Shown piece after piece: positions 1-5,354 of a stretch of 5,354 nucleotides of DNA. The stretch lies in the NCBI GenBank assembly GCA_009930125.1, contig RZYZ01000154.1:1-5354 (forward strand), in the 5' to 3' direction. A program made the translations under genes and the position numbers. Origin of the DNA: Clostridia bacterium (lineage in GTDB: Bacteria > Bacillota > Clostridia > Clostridiales > Clostridiaceae). Position 1 is the stretch's first letter, and every line of letters starts with the position of its first letter. Under the pieces are notes generated by a model that was given only the letters and a program-made list of their open reading frames with translations, made no database searches and was not told where the DNA came from.

Positions 1-2267
1 GCCTTGGCCTCATAATCCATCTCATAGTGGACTCTGTAGACCTCATCCTTGTCCGGCAGGCTCAGGAAGCCATCCGGTATGGACATTCTTTCCTTCACTT
101 CCACATCGGCTTCCGGCACGGTGAAGTCCAGTCCGTTCTTGGTGAGAATTCTCACAAAGAGCGGCACCTGAGGCAGTTCCACCATGTGCAGCTGATCCTT
201 GTTCTCATAGATGTAGTCCTTGTACACCTTTGGAAGCAGCTCTCCCAGGGTGTTTTCATAAAGCACTCTATGCTTCTCCAGAATCACCGACACAAGCTTC
301 TCATCCTTTCTCAGCTTCAGGGCGATGATCTTGGAGTAATTGGTCTTGAAGCTCTCCAGATCCGTTCTCTTGAGAGACCCTCTGGATGTGATGTACTTGA
401 AGCTTCCTTCCTCCTGTCCGTCCATGGTGAAGGCCCCGATGATGGACTCTTCGTTGAAGTCGATGCCCTTGATGTAGTTGTCCATGCGGACACCCTTATC
501 CTTCCACTTGTGCTCCGGCACATCCATGGTCTTCAGCTGATAGAGCATGCCTGAATCCGAGAAGATGTAGAGCACATCCTTGGTGTTGCTCTCCAGAAGC
601 ACCGCCAGCTCGTCCCCTTCTCTGAAGTCGATGGAGGACTCGTCAGTTGTGACCCTCTGGTAGTTCTTCAGCGGCATGCGCTTGATGAAGCCTTCTCTGG
701 AAATGGTCACCACCACATCTTCCTGAACAATGATGTCCATGGCGTCGATGACCGCTTCCTCCTCATCCTTGATGATCTCTGTTCTTCTTTCGTCCCCGAA
801 GTCTTCGGACACTTCCAGAAGCTCCTTCTTCACCAGGTTGTCCAGGGCTTTCTGGCTGTTTATGACCTTTTCCAGGGACTTGATGAGCTTGGAAAGCTCA
901 TTGTGTTCCTTGACATAGGCTTTCAGTTCCAGTCCTGTCAGTCTGTAGAGCATGAGCTCCAGTATGGCCGTGGCCTGTTCTTCGCTGAAGCCGTATTCCT
1001 TCACCAGGTTTTCTCTGGCATTGGTCTTGGAACTGGATTCCCTGATGGTCTTTATGACCTGATCCATGATGTCGATGGCCTTCATGAAGCCTTCCACGAT
1101 ATGAAACCGCTTCATAGCCAGATCCAGTTCCTTCTTCGTTCTTCGAAGAACCACTTCTCTCTGATGCTCCACATAATAGCGGATGATGTCCTTCAGACCC
1201 ATGGTGGAGGGTTTGCCCTTATAGAGCGCCACCATATTGAAGTTGATGTTGATCTGAAGATCGCATCTCTTGTAGAGATACAAAAGAATCTTCTCCGCCG
1301 TCTCCAGATCGATCTGCTTCTTGAACTCGATGACCGCCCGGACACCGTTTCTGTCGGACTCGTCCCTGATGTCCATGATGCCGTCCAGCGCCTTCTGATG
1401 CTTCTTGTCCGCCGTCATGGCGGAGATCTGCTGCAGAAGCTTGGCCTTATTCTTTCTGTAAGGGAACTCCGTCACCACGATGGCGAATCGGCCCGTGGTG
1501 AGCTTCTCCACCTTGGCATTGGCGCGAAGGACCACTTTTCCTTCTCCCTTTTCATAGGCTTCCTTCAGAGAGTCTCCTCCGATAAGGACTCCTCCTGTAG
1601 GAAAGTCCGGCCCTTTGATGTGCTGCATGAGTCCGGACACATCCATATCCGGATCATCGATGTAGGCGCAGACCGCGCCTATGCTTTCTCTCATGTTGTG
1701 AGGCGGAATGTTTGTCGCAAGACCGACGGCAATACCGAAGGCGCCGTTGACCAGAAGGTTCGGATAGCGCGATGGCAGAACCTTGGGCTCCAGCTCCGTA
1801 TCCGAATAGTTGTAGACGAACTCCACCGTATCCTTGTCGATGTCTCGAAGCATCTCTTCCGCCCCGCGGGAGAGCCTGGCCTCCGTGTATCTCATGGCTG
1901 CCGCGCTGTCTCCGTCGATGGAACCCCAGTTCCCATGGCCGTCAATAAGGGGCATTCTGGTGCTGAAGTCCTGGGCCAGAATCACCATGGCATCGTAGAC
2001 CGATGAATCTCCATGGGGATGGTACTTACCCAGAATGTCTCCGACGATTCGCGCGGATTTATAGTAGGGCTTATCATGAAAAGCCTTCAGCTGATAAGCG
2101 CCGTATAGAATTCTTCTATGAACGGGTTTCAGTCCGTCTCTGACATCCGGAAGGGCTCTGTCCTTGGCCACTTCCACCGCATAGGGCAGGAAGTTGTCCG
2201 GCATAGCCTCTTCCAGAGGGACATTCAGGATATTGTTGTCTGTTGGAATCTGATTTTTACTCGCCAA
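1..2267 (-). CDS. parC: DNA topoisomerase IV subunit A (ParC), 3' end outside the window
   Basis: This is the DNA-cleaving subunit of topoisomerase IV; with ParE it makes the transient double-strand break used to decatenate and relax chromosomes. I read 755 codons without a stop before the left edge, so the C-terminus is missing. The start is TTG at 2267-2265, seven bases after a perfect AGGAGG (2280-2275); the ATT just before it is a poorer candidate. Seen: breakage-reunion core from about residue 30 to 500, with the quinolone-region motif HPHGDSSVYD (Ser88 and Asp92 are wild-type-like), the catalytic tyrosine Tyr127 in AAMRYTEAR, and the coiled-coil signature SEEQATAILELMLYRLTGLE (428-447). 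The beta-pinwheel C-terminal domain starts near 517. Its first blade reads GFIKRMPLKNYQRVTTDE where GyrA carries the QRRGGKG-like GyrA box, so wrapping-type gyrase activity is not expected. NTKDVL and a WKDKG segment resemble Gram-positive ParC. The cleavage core itself looks rather GyrA-like (SAAAMRYTEAR, ATNIPPHN). The gene directly follows parE, matching the usual parE-parC order. A second gyrase A paralogue is the main alternative. Confidence 0.92.
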   Translation of the reverse strand, partial: MASKNQIPTDNNILNVPLEEAMPDNFLPYAVEVAKDRALPDVRDGLKPVHRRILYGAYQLKAFHDKPYYKSARIVGDILGKYHPHGDSSVYDAMVILAQDFSTRMPLIDGHGNWGSIDGDSAAAMRYTEARLSRGAEEMLRDIDKDTVEFVYNYSDTELEPKVLPSRYPNLLVNGAFGIAVGLATNIPPHNMRESIGAVCAYIDDPDMDVSGLMQHIKGPDFPTGGVLIGGDSLKEAYEKGEGKVVLRANAKVEKLTTGRFAIVVTEFPYRKNKAKLLQQISAMTADKKHQKALDGIMDIRDESDRNGVRAVIEFKKQIDLETAEKILLYLYKRCDLQININFNMVALYKGKPSTMGLKDIIRYYVEHQREVVLRRTKKELDLAMKRFHIVEGFMKAIDIMDQVIKTIRESSSKTNARENLVKEYGFSEEQATAILELMLYRLTGLELKAYVKEHNELSKLIKSLEKVINSQKALDNLVKKELLEVSEDFGDERRTEIIKDEEEAVIDAMDIIVQEDVVVTISREGFIKRMPLKNYQRVTTDESSIDFREGDELAVLLESNTKDVLYIFSDSGMLYQLKTMDVPEHKWKDKGVRMDNYIKGIDFNEESIIGAFTMDGQEEGSFKYITSRGSLKRTDLESFKTNYSKIIALKLRKDEKLVSVILEKHRVLYENTLGELLPKVYKDYIYENKDQLHMVELPQVPLFVRILTKNGLDFTVPEADVEVKERMSIPDGFLSLPDKDEVYRVHYEMDYEAK

Positions 2268-2274
2268 AATGTCA

Positions 2275-2280
2275 CCTCCT
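2275..2280 (-). promoter_or_regulatory. parC ribosome binding site overlapping the parE stop codon
   Basis: AGGAGG on the minus strand shares two bases (2280-2279) with the parE TAG stop (2281-2279) and lies seven bases before the parC TTG start (2267-2265). A ribosome finishing parE is therefore placed directly on the parC initiation site, as expected for coupled synthesis of two subunits needed in equal amounts. Confidence 0.8.
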
Positions 2281-4219
2281 AAAATTCTGCGTGTTTATAG
2301 ATGTATTTCTTACGCGGTTCTACCACGTCGCCCATGAGAAGAGAAACCATTCGCTCCGCTCTGGCCGCATCGTCGATGGTGACCCGCAGAAGCGTCCTCG
2401 TTTCAGGGTTTAAGGTCGTTTCCCACAGCTGGTCCGGATTCATCTCTCCCAGACCTTTGAACCGCTGGATGTTAAAGCCAGAGCCGATTTCCTTCTTGGC
2501 TGCATCCAGCTCCTCATCGGAGTAGGCGTATCTCTGCACCGTGCTCTTCTTACCGGTCTTGTAGACCTTGTAGAGGGGCGGCTGGGCAAGATAGAGCATG
2601 CCGTTTGTGATGAGCGGTCTCATATACCTGTATATGTAGGTGAGCCAGAGGGTCCGGATGTGGTAGCCATCCACGTCCGCATCGGACATGATGATGATCT
2701 TCCCGTATTTCACATCCTCCAGCTTGAAGCTGGTCAGGGTCCCTGTACCGATGGCGGTGTTGAAGAGCCTCAGCTCTTCCGAGCCCAGTACATTCTCCAG
2801 CTTCTGCTTTTCCGTGTTCATGATCTTTCCCTTGGAGGGCATGATGGCCTGGAATCTTCGATCCCTTGCCTGCTTGGCGGACCCTCCCGCCGAGTCTCCC
2901 TCCACCACGATGAATTCAAGAACGTCTTTATCTCTGGAGGTGGCCACGGCGACCTTTCCTGCCAGAGGAGAGGTTCCCTTACCCACCTTTTTACGCTCCG
3001 CATCACTGATCTTCTTGATCTTCTCTCTGCGCTTCGCCGCTTCCAGGGCGTTATTGATGAGATTCGTGGCGATGTCCTTGTGGTCTTCGATCCACTCGTA
3101 GAACTTGGTGTAGCTCAGGTCATTCATCAGCGTATAGGCTTCGGAGTTTCCAAGCTTGTTCTTGGTCTGTCCTTCGAAGATGGGATTGGTGAGCCGGATC
3201 TTCACGATGGCCGTCATCCCCTCACGAAGATCATCTCCTTCGAAGTTCTTGTCCTTGGCCAGATTGAGCTTCTTGGCCCACTCCTTGAAGGCTCTCGTCA
3301 TACCGGTCTTAAAGCCCGTCTCATGGGTGCCCGCTTCACTGGTGGGAATGTTGTTGACATAACTTGCGATGTTCTCCAGAGAGGAGTCTGTGAACTGCAC
3401 GCAGACCTCCCCTTCCAGGGAAATGTTTCCGATGCTGCGCTCTCCTTCAAAAAGGATGGGCTCCTGATGGATGACGGTCTTACTCTCATTGAGGTATTCG
3501 ATGAAGTCTAGAAGACCCCTTTCACTGTGGTAGGTCTTCTCCACTTCCTCTTCGCCTCTTCTGTCCCGAAGAATCAGGGTGATGCCCTTGTTCTGGAAAG
3601 AAAGCTCCATCATTCTCATATCGATGATCTCGAAGCGGTAGTCGATGGTGCTGAACACTTCCGGATCCAGCATGAAGGTCACCTTGGTACCCTGCCGGTT
3701 GGTCTTTCCCAGGATCTCCAGCTTCGTCACCGGGGTTCCGGGCATGATTCTACCGAATTTCTCGTCATAGGCATGCTCAAATCGCTGCCTGTAGATTCTG
3801 CCGTCCTTGTGCACTTCCACTTCCAGCCACTTGCTTAAAGCGTTGACCACGGAAGCCCCCACGCCATGAAGTCCCCCTGAGGTCTTGTAGTTTTCATGAT
3901 TGAATTTACCCCCGGTATGGAGCTCCGTGTAGACCATCTCCACACCGGAGATCTTCTTCGTAGGGTGAATCCCCACGGGAATGCCTCTTCCGTTGTCGAT
4001 GATGGTGACGCTCTTGTCCTTGTTCAGGATCACATACGCCGTGTCTCCGTATCCGTTGGTGATCTCATCTATGGCATTGTCTAGTATCTCCCACACACAG
4101 TGGTGCACACCCTTGGGTCCTGTAGACCCGATGTACATACCTGGACGAACCCGTACGGGTTCCAGATTCTCCAGGGATGTGAGATCCGTGACACTGTAAT
4201 TCCCTCTTTTTTCTTCCAT
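2279..4219 (-). CDS. parE: DNA topoisomerase IV subunit B (ParE)
   Basis: This is the ATPase subunit of topoisomerase IV; ATP binding closes its N-terminal gate to capture the second DNA duplex, and its TOPRIM domain supplies Mg2+ to the ParC active site. The protein is 646 residues, full length for the family. I start at ATG 4219 because GGAGGG (4229-4224) sits just before it; a TTG at 4231 would overlap that site. Domains: GHKL ATPase 1-235, with Glu44 and Asn48 in EILDNAIDE, DNGRGIP (75-81) and SGGLHGVGASVVNAL (114-128); transducer about 236-405, with Lys353 in the QTKNKLGNSE loop; TOPRIM about 434-548, with Glu440 in EGDSAGGSA and Asp513, Asp515 and Asp517 in SDADVDG; then the tail motif QRFKGLGEMN. 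ParE rather than GyrB is supported by YKTSGGLHGVGASVVNALS followed by WL, by LAGKVAVATSRD in place of the GyrB PGKLADCSS motif, and by NPETRTLLRVTIDDAARAER. Odd points: Lys138 where an arginine is usual, and QARDRR / PSKGK in the TOPRIM region. It is followed by parC, whose ribosome binding site overlaps this gene's TAG stop. Confidence 0.95.
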   Translation of the reverse strand: MEEKRGNYSVTDLTSLENLEPVRVRPGMYIGSTGPKGVHHCVWEILDNAIDEITNGYGDTAYVILNKDKSVTIIDNGRGIPVGIHPTKKISGVEMVYTELHTGGKFNHENYKTSGGLHGVGASVVNALSKWLEVEVHKDGRIYRQRFEHAYDEKFGRIMPGTPVTKLEILGKTNRQGTKVTFMLDPEVFSTIDYRFEIIDMRMMELSFQNKGITLILRDRRGEEEVEKTYHSERGLLDFIEYLNESKTVIHQEPILFEGERSIGNISLEGEVCVQFTDSSLENIASYVNNIPTSEAGTHETGFKTGMTRAFKEWAKKLNLAKDKNFEGDDLREGMTAIVKIRLTNPIFEGQTKNKLGNSEAYTLMNDLSYTKFYEWIEDHKDIATNLINNALEAAKRREKIKKISDAERKKVGKGTSPLAGKVAVATSRDKDVLEFIVVEGDSAGGSAKQARDRRFQAIMPSKGKIMNTEKQKLENVLGSEELRLFNTAIGTGTLTSFKLEDVKYGKIIIMSDADVDGYHIRTLWLTYIYRYMRPLITNGMLYLAQPPLYKVYKTGKKSTVQRYAYSDEELDAAKKEIGSGFNIQRFKGLGEMNPDQLWETTLNPETRTLLRVTIDDAARAERMVSLLMGDVVEPRKKYIYKHAEF

Positions 4220-4223
4220 GCTT

Positions 4224-4229
4224 CCCTCC
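4224..4229 (-). promoter_or_regulatory. Ribosome binding site for parE
   Basis: GGAGGG on the minus strand lies in the 26-base gap after the rlmA stop, four bases before ATG 4219-4217. The spacing is a little short but normal for a strong site. It rules against the TTG at 4231-4229, which overlaps it. Confidence 0.75.
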
Positions 4230-4245
4230 AACTATCTGTTTTCGC

Positions 4246-5094
4246 CTAAAATCCGAAGGTGAATAGCTCTACATCGATGGTGATCTTTGTGAGCTTCGCT
4301 CCGGGGTCTGTGATCTCTCTGTCCCATAACATGGGTGTCATAAGCAGGAGATCATCTGCATAGGCTTCCACATTTTCTATAGCCCTTATTTTTCTTTCAC
4401 TGAGCACCTTCGCATGATCTCTGAGATGCGATACGATCTCGTGATTCTTGTATTCCGACATTCCGTAGAGCCTGCGAAGCTCCTTGAGATAGGCGGAATC
4501 CGGAATGACCTTCACGCAGAATCCATCTTCCTTCAGGACTCTTCTGAAGTCCTTGTAGTTCACCGGAGACAAAATGTTCACGATGACATCGAAGGTGTTC
4601 TCCTGAAACGGCAGATGGGAAAGATCCGCCACGAAGTAGAGCACCTCGTTGTCTTTTCTTCCGGCAATGCTGATGCCGTCCTTACTGAGATCCACACCGA
4701 TGAGCTCCGTATCGATTCCTTTTTCGGTGAAATATCTTCCGATCATCTCGATATGGCTGCCGTCACCGCATCCGGCGTCCAGGATCCGGAGGGTTTCCCC
4801 TTCTTTTCCGCTGGCAAGATAATGCGCGTAGATCTCTTCGCAGACACCTGTTATGATCTCATTGAAGAAACCATGGGCGATGACTCTTTCTCTCGCCTCC
4901 AGCATATTCATGTTGTAGTTCTCTTCTCCATACCCCAGCACAAAGTTGACGGTTCCCTTTTTTGAGATGTCGTAGGTATGACCGGAAGCGCACTTCAGGC
5001 TCTTTCCTTCCACTGTGAATGTGCTGCCGCATTTGGGGCAGTGAAGGACATCTAATTTCTTCATCTGGATGATTTTCTTATCGATTTTCTTCAC
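4246..5094 (-). CDS. rlmA: 23S rRNA (guanine-N1)-methyltransferase, RlmA family
   Basis: This is a SAM-dependent methyltransferase of the RlmA family, which methylates N1 of a guanine in helix 35 of 23S rRNA (G745 in the Gram-negative RlmA(I) type, G748 in the Gram-positive RlmA(II)/TlrB type). The latter is tied to tylosin-class macrolide resistance. The protein has 282 residues. Seen: an N-terminal zinc site with Cys19 and Cys22 in CPKC plus Cys35 and His39 in CASGH; SAM motif I ILDAGCGDG (104-112); the acidic residue Asp135 in GVDLS; VADLSHLPF (155-163); and the family's late motif MTPMLW (252-257). The GTG start at 5094 is chosen because AGGAG (5108-5104) lies nine bases upstream; the in-frame ATG at 5064 has no such site. 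The N-terminal extension of 18 residues before the first zinc cysteine is longer than in E. coli RlmA. It is first in the apparent operon, 26 bases before parE. Which guanine is the target cannot be read from the sequence; a Gram-positive host favours G748. Confidence 0.9.
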   Translation of the reverse strand: MKKIDKKIIQMKKLDVLHCPKCGSTFTVEGKSLKCASGHTYDISKKGTVNFVLGYGEENYNMNMLEARERVIAHGFFNEIITGVCEEIYAHYLASGKEGETLRILDAGCGDGSHIEMIGRYFTEKGIDTELIGVDLSKDGISIAGRKDNEVLYFVADLSHLPFQENTFDVIVNILSPVNYKDFRRVLKEDGFCVKVIPDSAYLKELRRLYGMSEYKNHEIVSHLRDHAKVLSERKIRAIENVEAYADDLLLMTPMLWDREITDPGAKLTKITIDVELFTFGF

Positions 5095-5103
5095 ACTTGC
5101 TCT

Positions 5104-5108
5104 CTCCT
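5104..5108 (-). promoter_or_regulatory. Ribosome binding site deciding the rlmA GTG start
   Basis: AGGAG on the minus strand, nine bases before GTG 5094-5092. The later in-frame ATG at 5064 has only an A-rich stretch without a Shine-Dalgarno match, so the GTG start is preferred. Confidence 0.75.
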
Positions 5109-5112
5109 ATCT

Positions 5113-5146
5113 TCAGGTGGAAATGCTTCTTCCCCTTATATCCTGA
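5113..5146 (-). other. Small possible hairpin just ahead of the rlmA ribosome binding site
   Basis: TCAGG (5113-5117) can pair with CCTGA (5142-5146), and inside it GGAA (5119-5122) with TTCC (5130-5133) around a seven-base loop, leaving an uneven internal loop. It ends five bases before the AGGAG at 5108-5104. The stems are short and could be chance. Its left arm overlaps bases 5139-5144, which could instead pair with part of the larger upstream hairpin. Confidence 0.25.
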
Positions 5147-5174
5147 GCAGATTCTTCTTATTCATTCTCATATC

Positions 5175-5238
5175 GTCAGATCGTCCATCCCTTCTGAGTG
5201 CCCGAATTATAGGCATCACAAAGGATACGGAATCTGAC
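5175..5238 (-). other. Long imperfect hairpin in the rlmA 5' leader
   Basis: The two ends form a perfect 7-base inverted repeat, GTCAGAT (5175-5181) and ATCTGAC (5232-5238). Moving inward, TCC 5184-5186 pairs with GGA 5229-5231, then 5187-5193 with 5220-5226 (seven pairs, one of them G-U in the minus-strand RNA), TGA 5195-5197 with TCA 5216-5218, and TGCC 5199-5202 with GGCA 5212-5215. The loop is nine bases (5203-5211). That is about 24 pairs interrupted by small bulges and one mismatch. It begins about six bases after the predicted transcription start. No T-run follows on either strand, so it is not a simple terminator. A role in 5' end stability, protein binding or leader-based control is inference; I do not recognise a known riboswitch or T-box. 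Confidence 0.55.
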
Positions 5239-5250
5239 TCCAACATTAAA

Positions 5251-5259
5251 ATTATAGCA
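5251..5259 (-). promoter_or_regulatory. Extended -10 promoter for the rlmA-parE-parC operon
   Basis: On the minus strand this reads TGCTATAAT: a perfect TATAAT hexamer (5256-5251) preceded by the TGn extension used by housekeeping sigma factors. No good -35 is present; at a 17-18 base spacer the sequence is T-rich (TTTTAG or TTTTTA), which fits the extended -10 compensating for it. The start site would fall near G5244, giving a leader of about 150 bases before the rlmA GTG. No other convincing promoter is seen ahead of parE or parC. Confidence 0.65.
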
Positions 5260-5354
5260 GAAAAACGACCATACTAAAAATGTTCTCTCATATTCCTCTG
5301 AAAACTGTGAGACAGTAGCGGGAAATCCCCTTCAGGCTCCTGGAAAATGAAATG
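5260..5354. other. Non-coding stretch upstream of the operon promoter
   Basis: No recognisable gene. A minus-strand reading frame is open from the right edge to a TAG at 5276-5274 (26 codons, ending NMREHF) and could be the tail of an upstream gene, but it matches no family I know. A small perfect inverted repeat, ACTGT-GAG-ACAGT, lies at 5304-5316 and is followed on the minus strand by four T; it is too weak to call a terminator. Confidence 0.35.

Noticed and set aside
903..2006. Plus-strand open frame of 367 codons antisense to parC
   Set aside because: It sits in exact codon register with parC on the other strand, and its lack of stops follows from parC rarely using TTA, CTA and TCA. Its translation has no recognisable domain and no ribosome binding site was seen, while parC is strongly conserved.
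2660..3511. Plus-strand open frame of 283 codons antisense to parE
   Set aside because: Again codon-registered with parE, which explains the open frame; the product resembles no family.
2279..4219. Calling the pair GyrB/GyrA
   Set aside because: parC lacks the GyrA box, parE has ParE-type motifs instead of the GyrB ones, and the neighbours are not the recF/dnaA region where Bacillota gyrase genes usually lie.
5206..5211. Second perfect TATAAT on the minus strand as a tandem promoter
   Set aside because: It lies within the loop and first stem pairs of the large hairpin, has no TGn extension directly before it and no reasonable -35 at 16-18 bases, so the AT-rich loop is the simpler explanation.
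5175..5238. Leader hairpin as a mimic of 23S rRNA helix 35, the methyltransferase target
   Set aside because: The loop sequence does not resemble the helix 35 loop around G745-G748 as I remember it, so autoregulation by substrate mimicry is not supported.
5304..5316. Inverted repeat ACTGT-GAG-ACAGT as a terminator of an upstream gene
   Set aside because: The stem is only five pairs with two G-C pairs, the loop is three bases and the following T-run is four, too weak for a rho-independent terminator.

Overview
The window is a stretch of bacterial chromosome with three genes, all on the minus strand, and no sign of a mobile element. In transcription order (right to left) they are a 23S rRNA (guanine-N1) methyltransferase of the RlmA family (5094 to 4246), the ATPase/TOPRIM subunit of topoisomerase IV, parE (4219 to 2279), and its DNA-cleaving partner parC (2267 down to the left edge, 3' end cut off). 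Strong AGGAG-type ribosome binding sites, non-ATG starts (GTG for the methyltransferase, TTG for parC), a parE-parC order and Gram-positive ParE/ParC signatures point to Bacillota, most likely a Clostridia-type anaerobe with roughly balanced GC by eye. The genus cannot be named from this window.

Layout: positions 1-2267 hold parC (755 residues visible, no stop reached). The parE stop codon overlaps the parC ribosome binding site, which suggests translational coupling. parE and the methyltransferase gene are 26 bases apart, with the parE ribosome binding site inside that gap. No terminator or promoter is visible between any of the three, so they look like one operon. Positions 5095-5354 are non-coding. 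They hold an extended -10 promoter (TGCTATAAT) facing the operon, then a leader of about 150 nt that starts almost at once with a long imperfect hairpin (5175-5238, about 24 base pairs), then the methyltransferase ribosome binding site.

Function: ParE and ParC form the heterotetrameric type II topoisomerase that decatenates daughter chromosomes and relaxes supercoils. They are called topoisomerase IV rather than gyrase because ParC lacks the GyrA-box (QRRGGKG-like) motif in its C-terminal domain, because ParE matches ParE-type signatures near its C-terminus, and because the neighbours are not recF/dnaA. The methyltransferase modifies a guanine in helix 35 of 23S rRNA, at the macrolide exit-tunnel site. 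Its link to topoisomerase IV is through shared transcription only.

No wholly new system is evident. The points most worth a second look are the structured leader ahead of the operon, residue changes in ParE at positions that matter for drug binding and the cleavage core, and a ParC C-terminal domain that departs from the family pattern after its second blade.
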